Shown here one piece after another: positions 59,839 to 64,000 of a stretch of DNA of 64,000 bases. The stretch spans positions 47,192,210 to 47,256,209 of the forward strand of contig OZ022238.1 of assembly GCA_963978895.1 (NCBI GenBank). Direction: 5' to 3'. Each line of letters starts with the position of its first letter. Positions within the stretch are counted from its first letter, which is position 1. The notes beneath the pieces are model-generated. The model worked only from the letters and a program-made list of their open reading frames with translations. It searched no databases and was not told the DNA's origin. The translations under genes were made by a program, and so were the position numbers. The stretch is from Erpobdella octoculata. Lineage: Eukaryota; Annelida; Clitellata; Hirudinida; Erpobdellidae.

Positions 59839-60124
59839 CAGTCAGTCAGTCAGTCAGTCAGTCAGTCAGTCAGTCAATCAGTCAGTCAGTCAGTCAGTCA
59901 GTCAGTCAGTCAGTCAGTCAGTCAGTCAGTCAGTCAGTCAGTCAGTCAGTCAGTCAGTCAGTCAGTCAGTCAGTCAGTCAGTCAGTCAGTCAGTCAGTCA
60001 GTCAGTCAGTCAGTCAGTCAGTCAGTCAGTCAGTCAGTCAGTCAGTCAGTCAGTCAGTCAGTCAGTCAGTCAGTCAGTCAGTTAGTCAGTCAGTCAGTCA
60101 GTCAGTCAGTCAATCAGTCAGTCA
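59839..60124. repeat. (CAGT)n microsatellite in Helitron 3
   Basis: About 71 units with a few point variants (CAAT, TAGT); the third allele length of the same internal site. Confidence 0.97.
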
Positions 60125-60132
60125 GGACGTGT

Positions 60133-60138
<6 letters not shown>

Positions 60139-60201
<63 letters not shown>
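60139..60201. repeat. (TA)n microsatellite at the Helitron 3 start
   Basis: About 31 TA units; an expansion of the TATATATA of the Helitron 5' end. Confidence 0.9.
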
Positions 60202-60203
<2 letters not shown>

Positions 60204-60270
60204 TTAATAATTACAATTAAAATTCAACCGAATACGTTATTTACTGAATCTTGGTTATTTATTAAGCCGA

Positions 60271-60628
60271 ATGGACCACAAAAGTCATGACGTCACAAAA
60301 TACACACTGGAGACAAGCAAACCTTATTTACAGTGCCGATACGGCTTTAAATTGCTTTATCTTTGTCGTTAAAATTATATTATAGCTAATTATTTTCAAG
60401 TTGATAATAACTTAATAAAGCGATGGGAAAATTTTTAAAAATATATTAAAAATTATATTTTAGGCTCAATAAATAGAAGATACTATTATAAAACAATATT
60501 CTTAACAATTTCTAACTATTAAGACGTTTATATTTATAGCAAAAGATAAATCAGGTATACGCTACCGAACTCAATTATTTGTTTGTTTCCAGTCAAGCTC
60601 GTGTGACATCAGAATTTTGTGGTCCATA
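60271..60628. mobile_element. MITE with TGGACCACAAAA inverted repeats
   Basis: ATGGACCACAAAAGTCATGA plus CGTCAC at the left pairs with the inverse of GTGACATCAGAATTTTGTGGTCCAT at the right, about 25 bp with three or four mismatches. No coding capacity; the target duplication is unclear. Confidence 0.55.
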
Positions 60629-60907
60629 ATTTCGGTTGTTGGGTGACGAGTTTTTTTTTTTCATTAGGTATATGAATTAAATGTTTACAAAAAATAAAAA
60701 AAATAGTTTTATTTAAATATAATTTTATATAAACCAGCACTTGGGCAATAATGAAAAAACATCCCACGAAAAATCCCATCCTTTAATGGCTGATAATGAA
60801 AAAAACCGCCTACAAAAAAACCCAACCTTCAATGGCTGATATTGGGAAAACCCGCTGGTGATTTATTTATTTTCAACTTGTTTATACTGAGTTATGACGT
60901 ATGCTCA

Positions 60908-61216
60908 AAATGTATCCGCAAAGCGTCGAACTTTCCAATAATAGGAATAATATTAGCAAATTAGTTAATTTTCGTAAATAATAATATTATTAATAGTTAC
61001 AATAAAAGGAATAATAATTGCAAAATAGTAAAATGTCGTTAATAATAATTTCATTAAATGTATCCGCAAAGCGTCGAACTTTCCAATAATAGGAATAATA
61101 TTAGCAAATTAGTTAATTTTCGTTATTAATAATATTATTAATAACTAAAATAAGAAGAATAATAATTGCAGAAAGTTCGACGCTTTGCGGATATATTTAA
61201 TGAAATTATTATTACC
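60908..61216. mobile_element. AT-rich palindromic MITE, full copy preceded by a half copy
   Basis: Full copy 61032-61216 matches 22033-22216. A left-half copy (60908-61025) stands directly before it. Confidence 0.8.
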
Positions 61217-61254
61217 GACTTTTTACTATTTTGCAATTATTGATGAAGGCGTGA

Positions 61255-61370
61255 CATGAAATTTAGTGATTTTAATTTGTTTGAACCAGGTTCGATCCAA
61301 AGCATTTAATAATTATAGAAAAAAGCTCTTTATTTAATATCTGACAGTTTGATAAAAACAAAAAAATCGT
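61255..61370 (+). pseudogene. hAT transposase N-terminal remnant, second copy
   Basis: MKFSDFNLFEPGSIQSI from an ATG at 61256, identical to 22255. Confidence 0.5.
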
Positions 61371-61972
61371 CAGTTTTGACGAGATACTTCTAATTTTCTA
61401 ATATTAAAACATGTAAGTTTTGAAAAACAGATCCCTTATATTTCTTGATTGATTGATTTACTTATTGCAAAAAATCTTTCAAAGTAACATTTTGTGAGTT
61501 TATATGTATAAACATTTACTTAATTAAAAAACTCTTTCAAAAAATGTTTACACTTTAATAAAATTCATTGTCACAAGATCGAAATACGGTTTTTTACATC
61601 ATATGTTTAATGCTGTGCTTTTATCCAGTTTTGGGAATGACTCATACTAAACGAATCAGTGTTATTAGTTAAAATTTTGAAATATCGTCAAGCTTTCTAT
61701 TTTCATAACCTATTCTGTTTCATTTAGAGCTTCATTGATAATTTGGTACAGTTGGTTATGCAAAAATGAAAAAGATTAATAAACTGCAAATAATAAAATG
61801 AGCACGACAGATAAACATACGGAAAATCAGAAAAAAACGAACAAATAATGTCCAGTAATTGTTTATATTTCATCACAAACAGTTTGTTAAATAATTTAAA
61901 AAATAAACTATTTTTAAATATATCATTATAAGTTTTTTTTGCAATTAAATTATTTAACTTTCATTTTAACAG

Positions 61973-62282
61973 ACTGACATTGACTTAAGAAATGATGACT
62001 ACAAAGATTCAGATGAACGAAATGAAATCTGGAAAGGTGCAGTTGATGCAAAAAATCAATTATCTAAAAATAATAAAATAAAAATAGACATTCCTGAACT
62101 GTCTGTTGATTTTGAAATGGAGCTAACAGGCAAAGAATTTGAAAACCTTGTTGATGGTCTGCTTAAAAGAACAATCCCTTTGTGTGAAAAGAGCATAGAA
62201 ATGGCCACTAAATCGGCCAAAACAACCAAAAAAGGACATTGATGAAGTTTTGTTAGTTGGTAGAATAACGAAGATGCCAAAG
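61973..62282 (+). pseudogene. Hsp70 exon fragment (copy G)
   Basis: A full penultimate exon after a TTTTAACAG acceptor (TDIDLRNDDYKDSDERNEIW to MPK, GTGAG donor). It carries the same one-base A insertion before DIDEVLLVG as copies B and C. No other exon of the gene lies nearby. Confidence 0.85.
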
Positions 62283-64000
62283 GTGAGTCAAGTATTTTTA
62301 ATTATGGCTGCAGGAAAATCGCATCCTAATAAGGCCAAATTTTGTTATTAGCTTATTTTCCATATTACTGGAAATATACTGCCCAAAAATTTGTTAATTA
62401 ATACTTTGGTGGGGGATGCATTCCCCATTTCCTGGATCCGTCCCTTGTAATCATTTCAACTAGCATTTCAAAACTGAAAATATTCAGAAGACTATGTTCA
62501 GTGTGGTTTCACTTTTATCACTGATAAAGACGACACACAACGAACGACAGAATTGTTTTTAATGTGACAAAACCCTGTCAAATGACAATTTAAAACCAAA
62601 CGAGTTTCAGTGCAGTGCATTCCAACAATTCTGAATCGATTGACGTTCTTAAACAGAAAAGAGCTCAGTGTGATGAAGTGATGCCGCAGCAAGTTTACTT
62701 CAACTAGGATTTTGGTCAATTATTGACGACAAACTAATCTTGATTGCCTCTTACCTATATTCTTATCGAATTGTTAAAAAGTAAAACCTTCACACTCATT
62801 TTTAGATAGCTACCCAGCTTTAGCCAAAAGTGCGCTGACATTCATCATTCCTTTTGCTACTGCCTACTTGTGTGAGATTAGCTTTTCTGCATTAGTAAAT
62901 GTGGAAACCATGCAAAGAATTTGATTTGATGCCGGTGATTATAGGCGAATTGCCTTGTTAAACATTGGTCCTCATTTTTCCGACCTAATCGGTGGAAAGC
63001 AACAAGAAATAAATTAAATAAAAAAACTTGATGCAAATCACTTACAATTTGCTTATTTTTTTGTATATGCAAAAGTAGGGGGGTGCGGTCAAATCGAATT
63101 TCTATAAAGGGAGCACGGAAAAAAAGGTTAAGAACCACTGCACTAGTATATTGTATTTTCATGTAAAACATCATATTAATTTAAAAAAAACAGTATACAA
63201 AATATTAACTTTTATTTAATATTGGACGCAGACAAAACAAGCAAAGAAAAAACGAGTTTTTCAACACAAACTTTTATTTCAAATACACTCGATTTAGAAA
63301 TATGAAAGATGTTCAAATTAAGTTTTTTTCAATTGAATCATGTATTGTCATCCAATATAAAGTTATTCTGAAAGTTTCAGCATCCTAGCTAGTCAAAAAA
63401 CTGGTTATATTTTACTTGCAAGATTTGCGTACAGAGAAAGCCACACTCACACACAAACAGAGATTGTAACCTAAATAAAAGTTTGTAAAAACGTTTAAAT
63501 TATGAATATAACAAAGGGTATCTAAAAGATTAAAAAATATTAGCAGAGATATATGATATAACGAAGTAGATATAATTCAAAATGTATAAAAATTACTACG
63601 TTTATCAACTAATTTAAATAAATGATCTAATAAAGATATTTTTTCTATTTGGTGGAAAACATCTTGAAGGGCCGTCGCCTCTTCCAGTCCCCTTAATCGC
63701 CGCCTCTGGGGGAGCATGTGGGAAGAAGAAAACGACCGGGAGCGGGAAAGCAAGCGGGAACGAGAAAGCGATCTGGAACGGGAGCGGGAGAGCAAGCGGG
63801 GAAGGAAACGGTAGCGAGAAAAACGATACAAAAACCTCTAAAAATCCCGGACAACGCCGGGTACCCCACTAGTGTATTCATAAATCATAAAACTTTTTCT
63901 TTAAGATATTGAGTTACTTTTTTGTAAATGTATTGTGGCTTCTTGTTGCCGGGGCCCTAGGTGACGGTGACCATCTAGTATCTTCTTGTGACAGAACCTC
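62283..64000. repeat. Segmental duplication, copy 2
   Basis: Near-identical to 30196-31905, including the hAT C-terminal fragment (62810-63025, with terminus at 63140) and the Helitron 3' end (63702-63872). It runs off the window. Confidence 0.9.

Larger units (their letters stand above)
58478..60203 (-). mobile_element. Non-autonomous Helitron 3, 3'-truncated
   Basis: Reverse of Helitrons 1 and 2: TC start in a TA tract at 60203, a GACT-type tract, CGCCGAGCTCAAACGCCTCA, ~156-bp tandem units and the GGGCCGGGCC array (58500-58810). It ends near 58478 without the expected CTAG terminus, exactly where homology of the copy F flank with the copy A flank ends. Confidence 0.8.

Overview
The window is an AT-rich, repeat-dense piece of an invertebrate animal nuclear genome. 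The evidence is genes with many short spliced exons and GT-AG junctions, a dozen classes of transposable element, and animal-type families (THAP transposase, DUF4806-like, mortalin, RMDN-like TPR exon). I cannot name the species; no bacterial or organellar features are present.

The most coherent content is a dispersed family of genes derived from mitochondrial Hsp70 (mortalin/HSPA9). Two copies on the minus strand (6544-8895 and 53863-58135) can be joined from eight exons each into uninterrupted frames of about 444 and 456 residues. A third on the plus strand (exons 48967-51599, probable first exon at 42667) is nearly complete. A fourth (27271-30195) is frameshifted and rearranged, and three exon fragments lie at 22789, 35900 and 61973. 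Every copy whose end is visible stops just after the nucleotide-binding domain, with no linker or substrate-binding domain. First exons encode an Arg-rich, acid-free N-terminus like a mitochondrial presequence.

Region by region: 0.1-2.7 kb, a DUF4806-like host gene with a hAT element in one exon; 2.8-6.5 kb, repeats and a P-type transposase fragment; 6.5-9.0 kb, Hsp70 copy A; 9.6-15.0 kb, a Ty1/copia element split by two nested Mutator-like elements; 15.9-21.3 kb, a nearly complete THAP9/P-type transposase gene with a triplicated in-frame exon block; 21.6-26.9 kb, foldback elements, an Hsp70 fragment, a Ty3/gypsy RT-RNase H fragment, a pogo-type MITE, a LINE endonuclease and a 640-bp (TTA)n tract; 27.1-31.9 kb, pseudogene copy C and flanking hAT and Helitron pieces; 32-41 kb, LINE debris, two Helitrons with large microsatellites and an Hsp70 terminal exon in a tandem array; 41.7-51.6 kb, MITEs, a SINE, and Hsp70 copy E, whose first intron appears to hold a large element carrying a Ulp1-protease/PHD gene with a nested LINE; 51.8-53.2 kb, a retroelement 3' end and an RMDN-like exon; 53.9-58.4 kb, Hsp70 copy F; 58.5-64 kb, a minus-strand Helitron and a long duplicate of the 29.6-31.9 kb region.

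The genes form no operon or pathway. The architecture is one of segmental duplication and transposon nesting, with the truncated mortalin-like family as the recurring unit. All exon coordinates were read by eye from splice signals and frame continuity and should be treated as models.
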